From: Dryomyza anilis | Lineage: Eukaryota; Arthropoda; Insecta; Diptera; Dryomyzidae | Direction: 5' to 3' | Length of the DNA: 64,000 nucleotides | Assembly (NCBI GenBank): GCA_951804985.1 | Contig: OX638135.1 | Span: forward strand, 40,152,617 to 40,216,616 | In this document: piece after piece, positions 1-12,690 of the stretch | How the letters are laid out: every line of letters begins with the position of its first letter | Numbering within the stretch: position 1 is the first letter of the stretch | Translations under genes and position numbers: made by a program | The notes under the pieces: model-generated | Database searches by the model: none | The model's input: the letters and a program-made list of their open reading frames with translations, nothing else | Told to the model about the DNA's origin: nothing

Positions 1-3000
1 TAAATATAAATATAAATATAAATATAAATATAAATATAAATATAAATATAAATATAAATATAAATATAAATATAAATATAAATATAAATATAAATATAAA
101 TATAAATATAAATATAAATATAAATATAAATATAAATATAAATATAAATATAAATATAAATATAAATATAAATATAAATATAAATATAAATATAAATATA
201 AATATAAATATAAATATAAATATAAATATAAATATAAATATAAATATAAATATAAATATAAATATAAATATAAATATAAATATAAATATAAATATAAATA
301 TAAATATAAATATAAATATAAATATAAATATAAATATAAATATAAATATAAATATAAATATAAATATAAATATAAATATAAATATAAATATAAATATAAA
401 TATAAATATAAATATAAATATAAATATAAATATAAATATAAATATAAATATAAATATAAATATAAATATAAATATAAATATAAATATAAATATAAATATA
501 AATATAAATATAAATATAAATATAAATATAAATATAAATATAAATATAAATATAAATATAAATATAAATATAAATATAAATATAAATATAAATATAAATA
601 TAAATATAAATATAAATATAAATATAAATATAAATATAAATATAAATATAAATATAAATATAAATATAAATATAAATATAAATATAAATATAAATATAAA
701 TATAAATATAAATATAAATATAAATATAAATATAAATATAAATATAAATATAAATATAAATATAAATATAAATATAAATATAAATATAAATATAAATATA
801 AATATAAATATAAATATAAATATAAATATAAATATAAATATAAATATAAATATAAATATAAATATAAATATAAATATAAATATAAATATAAATATAAATA
901 TAAATATAAATATAAATATAAATATAAATATAAATATAAATATAAATATAAATATAAATATAAATATAAATATAAATATAAATATAAATATAAATATAAA
1001 TATAAATATAAATATAAATATAAATATAAATATAAATATAAATATAAATATAAATATAAATATAAATATAAATATAAATATAAATATAAATATAAATATA
1101 AATATAAATATAAATATAAATATAAATATAAATATAAATATAAATATAAATATAAATATAAATATAAATATAAATATAAATATAAATATAAATATAAATA
1201 TAAATATAAATATAAATATAAATATAAATATAAATATAAATATAAATATAAATATAAATATAAATATAAATATAAATATAAATATAAATATAAATATAAA
1301 TATAAATATAAATATAAATATAAATATAAATATAAATATAAATATAAATATAAATATAAATATAAATATAAATATAAATATAAATATAAATATAAATATA
1401 AATATAAATATAAATATAAATATAAATATAAATATAAATATAAATATAAATATAAATATAAATATAAATATAAATATAAATATAAATATAAATATAAATA
1501 TAAATATAAATATAAATATAAATATAAATATAAATATAAATATAAATATAAATATAAATATAAATATAAATATAAATATAAATATAAATATAAATATAAA
1601 TATAAATATAAATATAAATATAAATATAAATATAAATATAAATATAAATATAAATATAAATATAAATATAAATATAAATATAAATATAAATATAAATATA
1701 AATATAAATATAAATATAAATATAAATATAAATATAAATATAAATATAAATATAAATATAAATATAAATATAAATATAAATATAAATATAAATATAAATA
1801 TAAATATAAATATAAATATAAATATAAATATAAATATAAATATAAATATAAATATAAATATAAATATAAATATAAATATAAATATAAATATAAATATAAA
1901 TATAAATATAAATATAAATATAAATATAAATATAAATATAAATATAAATATAAATATAAATATAAATATAAATATAAATATAAATATAAATATAAATATA
2001 AATATAAATATAAATATAAATATAAATATAAATATAAATATAAATATAAATATAAATATAAATATAAATATAAATATAAATATAAATATAAATATAAATA
2101 TAAATATAAATATAAATATAAATATAAATATAAATATAAATATAAATATAAATATAAATATAAATATAAATATAAATATAAATATAAATATAAATATAAA
2201 TATAAATATAAATATAAATATAAATATAAATATAAATATAAATATAAATATAAATATAAATATAAATATAAATATAAATATAAATATAAATATAAATATA
2301 AATATAAATATAAATATAAATATAAATATAAATATAAATATAAATATAAATATAAATATAAATATAAATATAAATATAAATATAAATATAAATATAAATA
2401 TAAATATAAATATAAATATAAATATAAATATAAATATAAATATAAATATAAATATAAATATAAATATAAATATAAATATAAATATAAATATAAATATAAA
2501 TATAAATATAAATATAAATATAAATATAAATATAAATATAAATATAAATATAAATATAAATATAAATATAAATATAAATATAAATATAAATATAAATATA
2601 AATATAAATATAAATATAAATATAAATATAAATATAAATATAAATATAAATATAAATATAAATATAAATATAAATATAAATATAAATATAAATATAAATA
2701 TAAATATAAATATAAATATAAATATAAATATAAATATAAATATAAATATAAATATAAATATAAATATAAATATAAATATAAATATAAATATAAATATAAA
2801 TATAAATATAAATATAAATATAAATATAAATATAAATATAAATATAAATATAAATATAAATATAAATATAAATATAAATATAAATATAAATATAAATATA
2901 AATATAAATATAAATATAAATATAAATATAAATATAAATATAAATATAAATATAAATATAAATATAAATATAAATATAAATATAAATATAAATATAAATA

Positions 3001-3182
3001 TAAATATAAATATAAATATAAATATAAATATAAATATAAATATAAATATAAATATAAATATAAATATAAATATAAATATAAATATAAATATAAATATAAA
3101 TATAAATATAAATATAAATATAAATATAAATATAAATATAAATATAAATATAAATATAAATATAAATATAAATATAAATATA
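1..3182. repeat. Perfect TAAATA hexanucleotide satellite array
   Basis: The sequence is 530 uninterrupted copies of the 6-mer TAAATA plus two bases, with no substitution or indel that I can see. It runs off the left edge of the window, so the true length is unknown. It stops abruptly inside a LINE RNase H relic. Such homogeneity means either a very recent expansion or an assembly collapse or extension of a simple repeat. It contains no open frame and no other structure. Confidence 0.98.
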
Positions 3183-3658
3183 TCTCTGATAGTGCCTCTA
3201 TTGTAATCAATCTTGCCGTTTCCGCCACAGCATATACTTCTGCTTAAAATATCAAGCATTCTTTCCTAAGTTTTATAGATCTATTTATGTTTAGGGTTTT
3301 GCAGAAGATTCCGCATCCAGTGCCTATGTCCATTTTTGAGCCATCGGTGTAAACATTGGTTGTATTATTTTGGATTACCGTGTTTTCTTCCCATTGTCTT
3401 CTAGATGGTATTTCGGTGACTATTTTTTTTTCCCAAAGTCAATGTATGTAGTTATATAGTCACTTTCTATATTATTCCCCATAAATTGATTTAAAATGTT
3501 TGAGTAACCGTACAATTTTTGTTTTAGGTGAGTTGTCTGAGAGAGTCTTAATGCCGTATTAGCGGCAACTCCCTTTATGAAGAGTTTTATGGGTAGAACA
3601 TTCAGTATAATTTCAAGAGCGACAGTTGCTGTTGTTTTTACTGCTCCTGTGTGTAGTT
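3183..3658 (-). pseudogene. LINE RNase H relic (I/R1/LOA-like group)
   Basis: Read on the minus strand, the segment begins with a linker typical of I-group LINE polyproteins, including TGAVKTTATVALE and later AANTALRLS. It then shows the RNase H start YTDGSKMDIGTGCGIF and the second RNase H block AEVYAVAETARLI. Between these blocks is one in-frame TAA where the family normally has Gln in IFQAEV, and a run of A shifts the frame near 3430. The reverse transcriptase upstream and the last third of RNase H are absent. The hexamer array replaces the 3' part. I place it in the I/R1/LOA group from the linker and the presence of RNase H; the exact clade is uncertain. Confidence 0.75.
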
Positions 3659-3661
3659 ATT

Positions 3662-3830
3662 TTCAGGATTCGTATACCCTGGTGACCTATATATCACTTT
3701 GAATGGTAACCACACATATGTGTAGGGTATTTATAGTCGGCTTAGACCGACTATAATTTTGATAATCCTAACTATCATAATTACACCTACTTTAAAATTT
3801 CCCATGTGATCTAACCTTCCGAACTGGTTT
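3662..3830 (+). mobile_element. Helentron-type (DINE-1/mini-me-like) element, 3' end fragment
   Basis: This is the hairpin end of the family found about fifteen times in the window. It carries the subterminal repeat GTGTAGGGTAT, then the stem-loop TATAGTCGG-CTTAGA-CCGACTATA, then a conserved tail ending near AACTGGTT. The rest of the element is missing, so it is truncated at its 5' side. Strand follows the Helentron convention, with the stem-loop at the 3' end. Confidence 0.8.
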
Positions 3831-4630
3831 AAATTTACAAATGACATCGTATTACCGATACGAATACGTTTTCTCAACAAACATCAAAAGACACGTATGC
3901 AGAAAATGGCGGTCACCGAGTGTAAACTTCGTATATAAGAAGAATATTGCACGAATACTTTTATTTACATCTAATTTCATTGTTTTGTATCTTTTCAAAC
4001 AACAGTATGTATAAAAGGACAAATACATACTTCAAACGATGACAAAAGAGTCGTAGATAGAAAATTCTGCTCAACGAGTCCCAACTTCGTATACAAGAAG
4101 AATATTAGAAGTTTTTTTTTAAATCCTTTTTCTTTTTTTGTTTGTTTTTAAACATCGATATGTTCAAGCGATGGCAAAAGATGGCGTAGGTAGAAAATGC
4201 TGCGCAACGTTGCCCACTTCGTCTGTCGATAACTAATCGAATGAAGCATTTTCTGTTTGTTTTGAAACATAGTTATAACCAAGTAAACTGCCAAGAAATA
4301 GTGTATTCAAATGCAATTAAAATTTTATGTTAGTATTGTAACATATGTATGATAAGTTTGACAGATTCTGCTGGGGAATATATAAAATGTTTACACATAG
4401 TAATATGTTATTACCATCTGTACAATAATTTAATTACATTTCATTCATAATACATGTATGGTGATTTCGTATTATTTTTTAATTACATTCAAACATATTC
4501 AAACAAATCTTTTCGTTCCGTGTAGGTTCACGTCAAATAAAAGTCTAATCCGTGAAGAGGCAGGAGTTTGTACAGTTCTTTATGGGTCACAAATCCGAGG
4601 TGAATTTAATGTGCTCATTAACATAACTTT
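3831..4630. other. AT-rich spacer with three diverged tandem repeats
   Basis: I see no gene. Between about 3885 and 4225 a diverged unit recurs three times, each copy carrying GAAAAT, then a CAACG- or CACCGAG-like stretch, then AACTTCGTATA or CACTTCGTC (3925, 4083, 4215). Spacing is about 158 and 132 bases. The second half is unremarkable AT-rich DNA. Confidence 0.5.
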
Positions 4631-4955
4631 GACATACCGCACATCGACCAAATGAAGGAGCACGAGCGTGAAGTTGGTGAAACTTTGGAAACGATGGAGT
4701 AAAAAGTAAGCCGGCTCTGTTTTGAGCGCAAGGCACAAATCTCAGAAGACGCGCAAGATGTTGACAAGGTAGAAAAACTTAATATTTTCACCATTTTCAT
4801 ACGCAAAATTAATTTAATATAATTTTCAGGACACAAACGACAAGACGCAGAAAAGTCAAGCCGAAGAACGTCTTGAATTCGAAACCAATGCCGTAGTTTG
4901 TCACGCAACGGTGGAAAAGCTGGCACACAACGCACACATATCAAAGGTTTTCTGC
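4631..4955 (+). pseudogene. Gene-like fragment with a 61-nt intron, protein not recognised
   Basis: A reading frame starting about 4631 encodes a charged, helix-prone peptide (HIDQMKEHEREVGETLETME), meets one in-frame TAA, and continues as KVSRLCFERKAQISEDAQD. At 4769-4829 lies a candidate intron: GT at 4769, AG at 4828-4829, AT-rich, 61 nt, the usual size of short fly introns. Removing it keeps the frame and continues with DTNDKTQKSQAEERLEFETN and AHISKVF. The composition is clearly less AT-rich than the flanks. The right end joins an RTE LINE reverse transcriptase in the same frame at about 4955. I do not recognise the family; a coiled-coil or helical protein is plausible. The retained intron argues against an mRNA-derived copy. 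Confidence 0.45.
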
Positions 4956-6475
<1,520 letters not shown>

Positions 6476-6476
6476 T

Positions 6477-6494
6477 TGGTATCAGAAGTGGGAT
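6477..6494 (+). other. Primer-binding site
   Basis: TGGTATCAGAAGTGGGAT lies one base inside the 5' LTR, beginning TGG as expected for pairing with a tRNA 3' CCA end. Gypsy copy 2 has TGGTGTCAGAATTGGGAT at the same place. I cannot assign the tRNA from memory. Confidence 0.75.
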
Positions 6495-6505
6495 TGTGAT
6501 ACAAA

Positions 6506-7840
6506 ATGATTAAATTCGAACAACTTAAAGTAGACCAGCTAAAGAAGAAGCTGGCGATTCATAATCTTCCAACTGTAGGTACGAAAGTAGAGCTACAAAA
6601 GCGTCTAATGGAAGAATTAGAGAACCAAGGCATTGACCTCGCAGATCACGAGTTTGAAGTGGAAGCTGCAATAGCGTAATCGAAAAGTGTGGACACGGAG
6701 CAAAAAGTACAGTCCCAAAGCTTTGATATGAGCTAGTTACTCGGAGCAATACAACAACAGTTTCAAGACAGTTTCAAAACAGCTCCATGAAAATTCGACC
6801 AGAATGGAACAGAAACTTCTAGAAAATTCCAACAAAATGGAACAGAAACTTCTAGAAAATTCCAATCAGCTTAAATTAGCCATGAAGCATGAACTTGTAG
6901 AAAATTCTAACAAAATAGAACAGAAACTTCAGGAAAATTCTGAACAGCTTTAAGAACAATCTAAGCAACTTCTGGAAGTTTCTAATACTCTACATAGCAA
7001 AGTAAATGAATTTGAAGCGCATATAAATGATGTTGATGATAAAATTCAAAGATTAGAAAATGGTATAGACAAAGAAATCCAGAAAATAAAAAAAGATTTG
7101 CACGTTTTGCAGATAAATGGACCTACACAGCATGTTGTTAGTGGTACGAGACTAAAATCACCGATTTACGATGGAACCACAGCGTTCAACATTTTCAAGT
7201 TGCAATTTGAGACCACGGCTGTAAGTAATCGATGGAATAATGAGGACAGCTTAGCCGCACTTATCGTGGCGCTAAAAGGAGGCGCAGGCGAAGTATTGCA
7301 GACTGTTCCAGAGAGTGATCGAAACAGTTATTTAGCGGTTATGGCTGCACTGCAGCGAAAATATGGCAGTGATCACATGAAACAGATATACCGAATGGAG
7401 TTGAAGGGCAGAATGCAACGAAATGGTGAAACTTTGCAGGCGTATGCAGCGGACGTCTAGAGGCTTGCGCATTTGTCGTATGCAGATTCAACGAGTGATT
7501 TCATAGAAAAGTGCAAGATCGAAGCGTTTGTTGATGGTATACGCGATCAGAGACAAAACGTGCAACAGTAATTGAGCCTAAGGTAACATTTACGGAAACG
7601 GTTACCATCGCTCTAACACAGGAGACAGCAAATGCGATGTGCCGATCTGGTCCAAAGGCGCGTAGAATTGATGTGGAGAACGATGATTTATTTCAAGTAG
7701 TGTGCCAAGCAGTTAAAGCAGGCGTTAAAACCGAACACACATCAGCCAACAAAGACACCCAATTCAAAGGTAAATGTTACAACTGTGATACATATGGGCA
7801 TATGGCACGTGACTGTCTTAAAAAAGCAAGCGCTCAATAA
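6506..7840 (+). pseudogene. Gypsy gag with SAP-like motif and zinc knuckle (broken)
   Basis: The ATG at 6506 follows the primer site directly. Residues 5-40 (QLKVDQLKKKLAIHNLP, then TKVELQKRLMEEL) look like a SAP nucleic-acid-binding motif. The first stop is at 6677. A coiled-coil stretch built on repeats like ENSNKMEQKLL covers about 6790-7090 with further stops. A capsid-like core (YDGTTAFNIFKLQFE to NGETLQAYAADV) is open at 7098-7460. After more breaks, a final open part (7637-7840) ends in a CX2CX4HX4C knuckle, C-YN-C-DTYG-H-MARD-C. Gag packages the element RNA in virus-like particles. At least four stops or shifts make this copy inactive. Confidence 0.85.
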
Positions 7841-8603
7841 ATCAATCTACAGATGAACCCAGACATGAAGAAAGACAGGATCATGTCGTAAATTTTAATC
7901 AAGCTTTAAACTAAAACGAGTCAGATCTGCGGGGCACGATCTGACTCCCATAACCAACGGTTTCACACTAGATTTAACAAGAACAATTTTGAGTTATGCT
8001 AACACGGAGATCCAACTAAACATTGATTGTGACCAGAGCCCGAAAATTAAATTAAACAAGTTATTGCTCATAAAAATAGAAAAATACCACCTAATTCAGA
8101 AGCAATTGTTGGGCGAAATTAAATGGAGATTGTGGGATAAGCAAGTTGTGGGTTATAGAAGCGAATGATGAGCAATTGAGCAGAAGTAATATTGTTGTCG
8201 GAAGAACATTAGTAGAAGCGACAAAAGACAAAGTTGTTCCAATAAGAGTTCTCAACATGGAAAACTCGTCCAAATTAATTAAAAAAGGAAGAGTGATAGG
8301 CCAGTGTCAAGAGGCATCAGCGATTATAAATTGTGAGTCAAATCCATCAAGGGACTACGGCACATCGCAAATAAACAAACAATCTACTCACAGATTTATA
8401 AATGAGTGGACGTAGGATTTGACTGCCAAAGAAAAGGGTCAAGTGCAACAGCTAATTGACAAATATCGGTGTATATTTGCTGAAAAGGGCCAAAGGATGG
8501 CAGAACTGCCATTGTAAAACATCGAATAGACACTGGTGATTCTAACCCAATTCGTCAAGCACCAAGAAGGGTACCACTTGCGAAAAGAGACGAAGTATCA
8601 CAT
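7841..8603 (+). pseudogene. Gypsy pol N-terminal region with protease deleted
   Basis: Compared with Gypsy copy 2 (41106-41378, minus), the aspartic protease core with DTGAS and ILGMDF is missing. The sequence jumps at about 7960 from gag-pol linker to GFTLDLT, which in copy 2 lies just after the protease. The pre-RT region follows (8146-8415, VPIRVLNMENSSKLIKKG), with a stop at 8413. A one-base frame change near 8490 leads into HRIDTGDSNPIRQAPRRVPL, the entry to RT. Confidence 0.75.
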
Positions 8604-9947
8604 TTGGTTAAAGAAATGCACGCAAATGGCGTGGTGGAACCATCTGAGAGCACATGGAGTTCACCAGTAGTATTGGTGAAAAAGAAGGACGGTAGCACTC
8701 GGTTCTGCGTTGATTACCGAAAACATAATGATGTCACAAAGAAAGATAGTTATCCATTGCCAAGAATCGATGACACATTGGATACACTATCTAATGCTAA
8801 GTGGTTTTCCACGTTGGACTTGCAAAGCGGTTACTGGCAAGTAGAAATCGATAAGAAAGATCGAGAGAAGACCGCATTCAGTACTGGAGATGGACTATGG
8901 CAATTTCTGTTAATGCCGTTTGGGTTATGCAATGCCCCAGCAACATTCGAACGGTTAATGGAGCACGTATTAAAAGGTTTACACTGGAAAACATGCCTAG
9001 TATACCTTGATGACATAATTGTTATGGGCAAGGATTTCAACGAACATCTAAGAAATCTAGAGGAAGTATTCCTTCGATTGAAAAATGCGGATCTACAACT
9101 TAGTCCAAAGAAATGCTCACTTTTCAAGACAGGAGTCAAGTATCTGGGCCATCGAGTTACCACGGAAGGAGTGCATACCGATGAAGATAAAATAGTAGCA
9201 GTGAAGGAGTGGCCCAGACCGCAAAACCTACATGACCTACGAAGTTTCCTGGGGCTATGTACATACTACAGGCGATTTGTTCCAGGTTTTGCCAATGTTG
9301 CTAGCAGTCTTCACGAGATGACAAGAAAGAACCGCGCATTTCAATGGGGCGATGACCAAGAAAGGGCGTTTTTGAAATTAAAAGATCTGCTGTGCTCGGC
9401 ACCAATTCTTGCGTATCCAATTCCAGGTGAGAAACTTATACTTGATACGGATGCAAGTGGATACGGAATAGGCGGAGTTCTCTCTCAAGTGATCAATGGG
9501 CAAGAAAAAGTGATCGCATACTACAGTAAAACATTGTCCAAGCCCGAGCGAAATTACTGTGTCACCAGGAGGGAGCTTCTTGCTGTAATTGGAAGTGTGA
9601 AAAATTTCCATAAGTATCTGTACGGACAACAGTTTCACTTAAGAACCGATAACGCAGCACTACGATGGTTACTTCAGTTCAAAGATCCGGAAGGTCAAAT
9701 TGCGCGTTGGATAGAGCGATTGCAGAGCTACGATTTCTCAATCGAACATCGTAAAGGAGGAAATCATGGAAATGCAGATGAACTGTCACGACGCCCATGT
9801 AAACTAGAATGCAGACATTGTTCAAGAGCGGAAGGAAAAGAAAACATAATTGACATTCGTTTGCTAAATGTTTTGCCCGATGAAAAATGGACTCCGGAAC
9901 AAATTCAAATTGATCAAAAGAGTGATCCCGACCTCACAAAATCATGA
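8604..9947 (+). CDS. Gypsy reverse transcriptase-RNase H (open, partial pol)
   Basis: A 447-residue open stretch, the longest in the window. Reverse transcriptase comes first: FSTLDLQSGYWQVE, then LMPFGLCNAPATFERLM, then the active site YLDD at residues 134-137. The connection and RNase H follow: catalytic Asp in LDTDASGYG (about 283), Glu in RRELLAVI (about 324), Asp in LRTDNAAL (about 349). The first ATG is internal, because the same frame is open upstream to about 8495, so this is a fragment of a longer polyprotein. The frame is lost at 9947, just before integrase. All visible catalytic residues are kept, yet the lack of protease and the broken integrase make the copy non-autonomous. Confidence 0.9.
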   Translation: MVKEMHANGVVEPSESTWSSPVVLVKKKDGSTRFCVDYRKHNDVTKKDSYPLPRIDDTLDTLSNAKWFSTLDLQSGYWQVEIDKKDREKTAFSTGDGLWQFLLMPFGLCNAPATFERLMEHVLKGLHWKTCLVYLDDIIVMGKDFNEHLRNLEEVFLRLKNADLQLSPKKCSLFKTGVKYLGHRVTTEGVHTDEDKIVAVKEWPRPQNLHDLRSFLGLCTYYRRFVPGFANVASSLHEMTRKNRAFQWGDDQERAFLKLKDLLCSAPILAYPIPGEKLILDTDASGYGIGGVLSQVINGQEKVIAYYSKTLSKPERNYCVTRRELLAVIGSVKNFHKYLYGQQFHLRTDNAALRWLLQFKDPEGQIARWIERLQSYDFSIEHRKGGNHGNADELSRRPCKLECRHCSRAEGKENIIDIRLLNVLPDEKWTPEQIQIDQKSDPDLTKS

Positions 9948-11642
9948 TGTTCAAGGAACAGCAAAGAAAACCATCATGGGAAGTGCCATAACTAAAGCTT
10001 ACTGGGCACAGTGGCAGTGCTTAAAGCTGCAAGATGGTTGCTTATATCGTGTATGGGAAAATGAAGATGGCACATCCGCTCGAAGTTTGATTGTTGTTCC
10101 CAAGTCTAAAATAAAAGAGATATTAGCGGTATACCATGGTGGATCTAGTGGTGGTCATTTGGGCATTAATAAAACGGTCGAGAAGGTAAAGAAACGTTTT
10201 TATTGGATTGGGTGCCAAGAGTCAGTTGCCGATTGGATTCGCAGTTGCCCGCAATGTGTACCAGCAAAAGGACCAACAGTCAGAAGTCGCGGCAGGATGC
10301 ATCAATACAACGTGGGAGCACCATTCGAGCGTATTGCCATGGATGTCGCCGGGCTGTTTCCAATCAGTTATGCGGGGAATAAGTATGTGCTTGTCGTCAT
10401 TGACTACTTCAGCAAGTGGCCTGAAGTGTATCCCATGCCGAATCAGTTGTTAGCTAATGCGGATGCATTAGTTAACAACTGGGTAAGCCGTTTTTAAGTA
10501 CCGTTGGAATTGCATTCAGATCAAGGAAGAAATTTTGAGTTTGCTGTATTTAAAGAAGCATGCAAAGTCCTCAAAAATATTTGCGGTATACCATGGTGGA
10601 TCTAGTGGTGGTCATTTGGGCATTAATAAAACGGTCGAGAAGGTAAAGAAACGTTTTTATTGGATTGGGTGCCAAGAGTCAGTTGCCGATTGGATTCGCA
10701 GTTGCCCGCAATGTGTACCAGCAAAAGGACCAACAGTCAGAAGTCGCGGCAGGATGCATCAATACAACGTGGGAGCACCATTCGAGCGTATTGCCATGGA
10801 TGTCGCCGGGCTGTTTCCAATCAGTAATGCGGGGAATAAGTATGTGCTTGTCGTCATTGACTACTTCAGTAAGTGGCCTGAAGTGTATCCCATGCCGAAT
10901 CAGTTGTTAGCTAATGCGGATGCATTAGTTAACAACTGGGTAAGCCGTTTTGAAGTACCGTTGGAATTGCATTCAGATCAAGGAAGAAATTTTGAGTCTG
11001 CTGTATTTAAAGAAGCATGCAAAGTCCTCAAAAATACACAAAACACGAACAACGCCTTTGCACCCGCAATCAGACGGCATGGTGGAGAGATTCAATCGGA
11101 CTTTGGAAGAGTATCTCAGAAAAGTGGTTGATAAAAATCAAAAAGATTGGGATACACACATACCACTATTTCTCATGGCTTATCGAACGGCGGTTCATGA
11201 TACCACAGCAGCTTCACCATCTAAAATTGTTTTTGGAACAGACTTAAGATTACCTGCAGATTTAAAGTTTGGTTCGAGTCCTTCAGCTGGAATTCCTGTA
11301 CACAATTATGTTTTCAGAAAAAGTGAAGAAATGAACGAAGTGCATCAGTTTGTAAGACAGCGTACACAATTTGCGAGTGATAAGATGAAGGCCAGATACG
11401 ACTTGCGCACAAATTCAGAGGGATTTACGGAAGGACAACTTGTTTTGCTCTATAACCCACAAAGGAAGAAAGGCTTATCCCCTAAGCTACAAACACACTT
11501 TGAAGGATCATACAAGATAATTAAAAGAATTAACGATGTCGTGTATCGGATTCAGAATACTGAAGGCGTTAGAAGAAAAATGAAAGTGGTACATTTAGAA
11601 AGGTTGGCGCCGTATAGAGAGAGAGGATTAACATTTAGGTAG
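9948..11642 (+). pseudogene. Gypsy integrase, interrupted by an internal tandem duplication
   Basis: Zinc-binding HHCC part: YHGGSSGGHLGINK, then SCPQC. Catalytic core: IAMDVAGLFPIS and LHSDQGRNFE carry the two Asp; DGMVERFNRTLEEY carries the Glu. The C-terminal part (10950-11642) has a GPY/F-like segment (FEGSYKIIKRINDVVYRIQ) and ends RERGLTFR just before the 3' LTR. A 457-bp segment holding the zinc region and both Asp is present twice; since 457 is not a multiple of three, the frame is lost. A further shift occurs near 11030. The first copy also has a TAA at 10496-10498. Integrase would insert the element cDNA into host DNA; this one cannot be made whole. Confidence 0.88.
10126..11039 (+). 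repeat. 457-bp direct tandem duplication inside integrase
   Basis: Unit 1 is 10126-10582 and unit 2 is 10583-11039; both start GCGGTATACCATGG. I count about four substitutions, roughly 99% identity. The junction shares TATT with the original flank, suggesting microhomology. Gypsy copy 2 has a single version of this region, so the event is specific to copy 1. Confidence 0.9.
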
Positions 11643-11649
11643 AGGGCAG

Positions 11650-11917
11650 TGTTACGAAAAGACGTAATTTGCTCCACTGTGCAAGCAATCAACAATGATA
11701 AATGAGACGCAAGACAATTCAGCGCACTAAGCAATGTGTTAGAAAGAGACGGAAGATCATTCAGCGCACTGAGGCAGAGTGCGAGAAAGAGATGGAATAT
11801 CAGCGCATTAAAACACATGAGTGCGAATGAGATGCCAATAGCATGCGTCATTCACGAAACGAGTAGAAGATTCTTGAAACAAGTCGAAGCTTGTCGAAAC
11901 GTGTCGAACTGATGCAT
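11650..11917 (+). repeat. Truncated 3' LTR of Gypsy copy 1
   Basis: Begins TGTTACGAAAAGACG right after the purine-rich GTAGAGGGCAG, the likely plus-strand primer. Only the first 268 bases remain; it breaks after GATGCAT into TATATGTG-type simple sequence. The TATA box and polyadenylation region are lost. It carries a 6-bp insertion relative to the 5' LTR. Confidence 0.88.
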
Positions 11918-12349
11918 ATATATGTGTATATGTATATGAGTGTGTGTGTGTTTAAAAATATGTTTGATTTCATATGTAAAAAAACTATTCTACTTCAGCG
12001 TTTAAACAGTTTGGGTCTCACATTACGTCCGATATTGCTTTGAATGTCTGTTCTAAAAGTCTGACTAAAATATGTCATCAGCTTTGCTTCGCCTGGTTTC
12101 AGATTGACTGATTTTGAAAATTTTTCGTATTTGCTCTCTCTGTTTTGTACGTAATTTCTCTCAGACAAACTTCAGAAAAATAGGTGAGATGTATATGTCG
12201 CGTTAAATCCGTTACAGCACATATTTAATTCGTAAATCTGAACTAGTGTCGCACACTTTTGTCAGGGATGTCTTTTGTCAGGGATGGCTAGTGGGTGTAT
12301 TTTTAATGAATATGTACATATATGTAAAAGAAATGATGGCATAATGTCC
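11918..12349. other. AT-rich spacer
   Basis: A short TATG/TG-rich run follows the LTR break. After that I see no gene, no repeat shared with the rest of the window and no clear motif. Confidence 0.4.
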
Positions 12350-12690
12350 ACTGTTTTAACAATAAATATTAACGAGTTCCTATATAAGGTATGATTTTTT
12401 TCCTTAAATCGAAATCACTAATCTAATTTGTTTACTTTGTTTTAATTATATTGACTTGATATGAGATATTGAATTAATAATAAGTAACAAAAGGAATACT
12501 TAAATATTGTATATAGCCAATAAGCAATATAAAGCAATAAATCTAAAATTTTTAATGAAACAAAAACATATGTTTTTTGGCACATCAAACTGAAAACTAC
12601 CATACTATAGAATACAAATATGAAATAAGTGTGTTCACGAAATATGATACAATTCTACAATACTGCTAATGTACATCGACAACTGCTCCG
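12350..12690 (+). mobile_element. MITE-like repeat, left end missing (family Y)
   Basis: About 330 bases match 56980-57301, starting near AGTTCCTATATAAGGT and ending TACATCGACAACTGCTCCG. The other copy keeps an inverted CGGAGCAGTTGCCGATGTA at its left end; here the left end is not found. AT-rich with no coding capacity. Confidence 0.6.

Noticed and set aside
1..3182. A telomeric repeat
   Set aside because: TAAATA is not a known telomere repeat, and flies generally lack short telomeric repeats; it is treated as a simple satellite.
11552..11851. Minus-strand frames with MTHAIGISFALMCFNALIF in Gypsy LTRs (also near 5.7-6.1 kb)
   Set aside because: They are antisense readings of the LTR, shared by copies because the LTR is shared.
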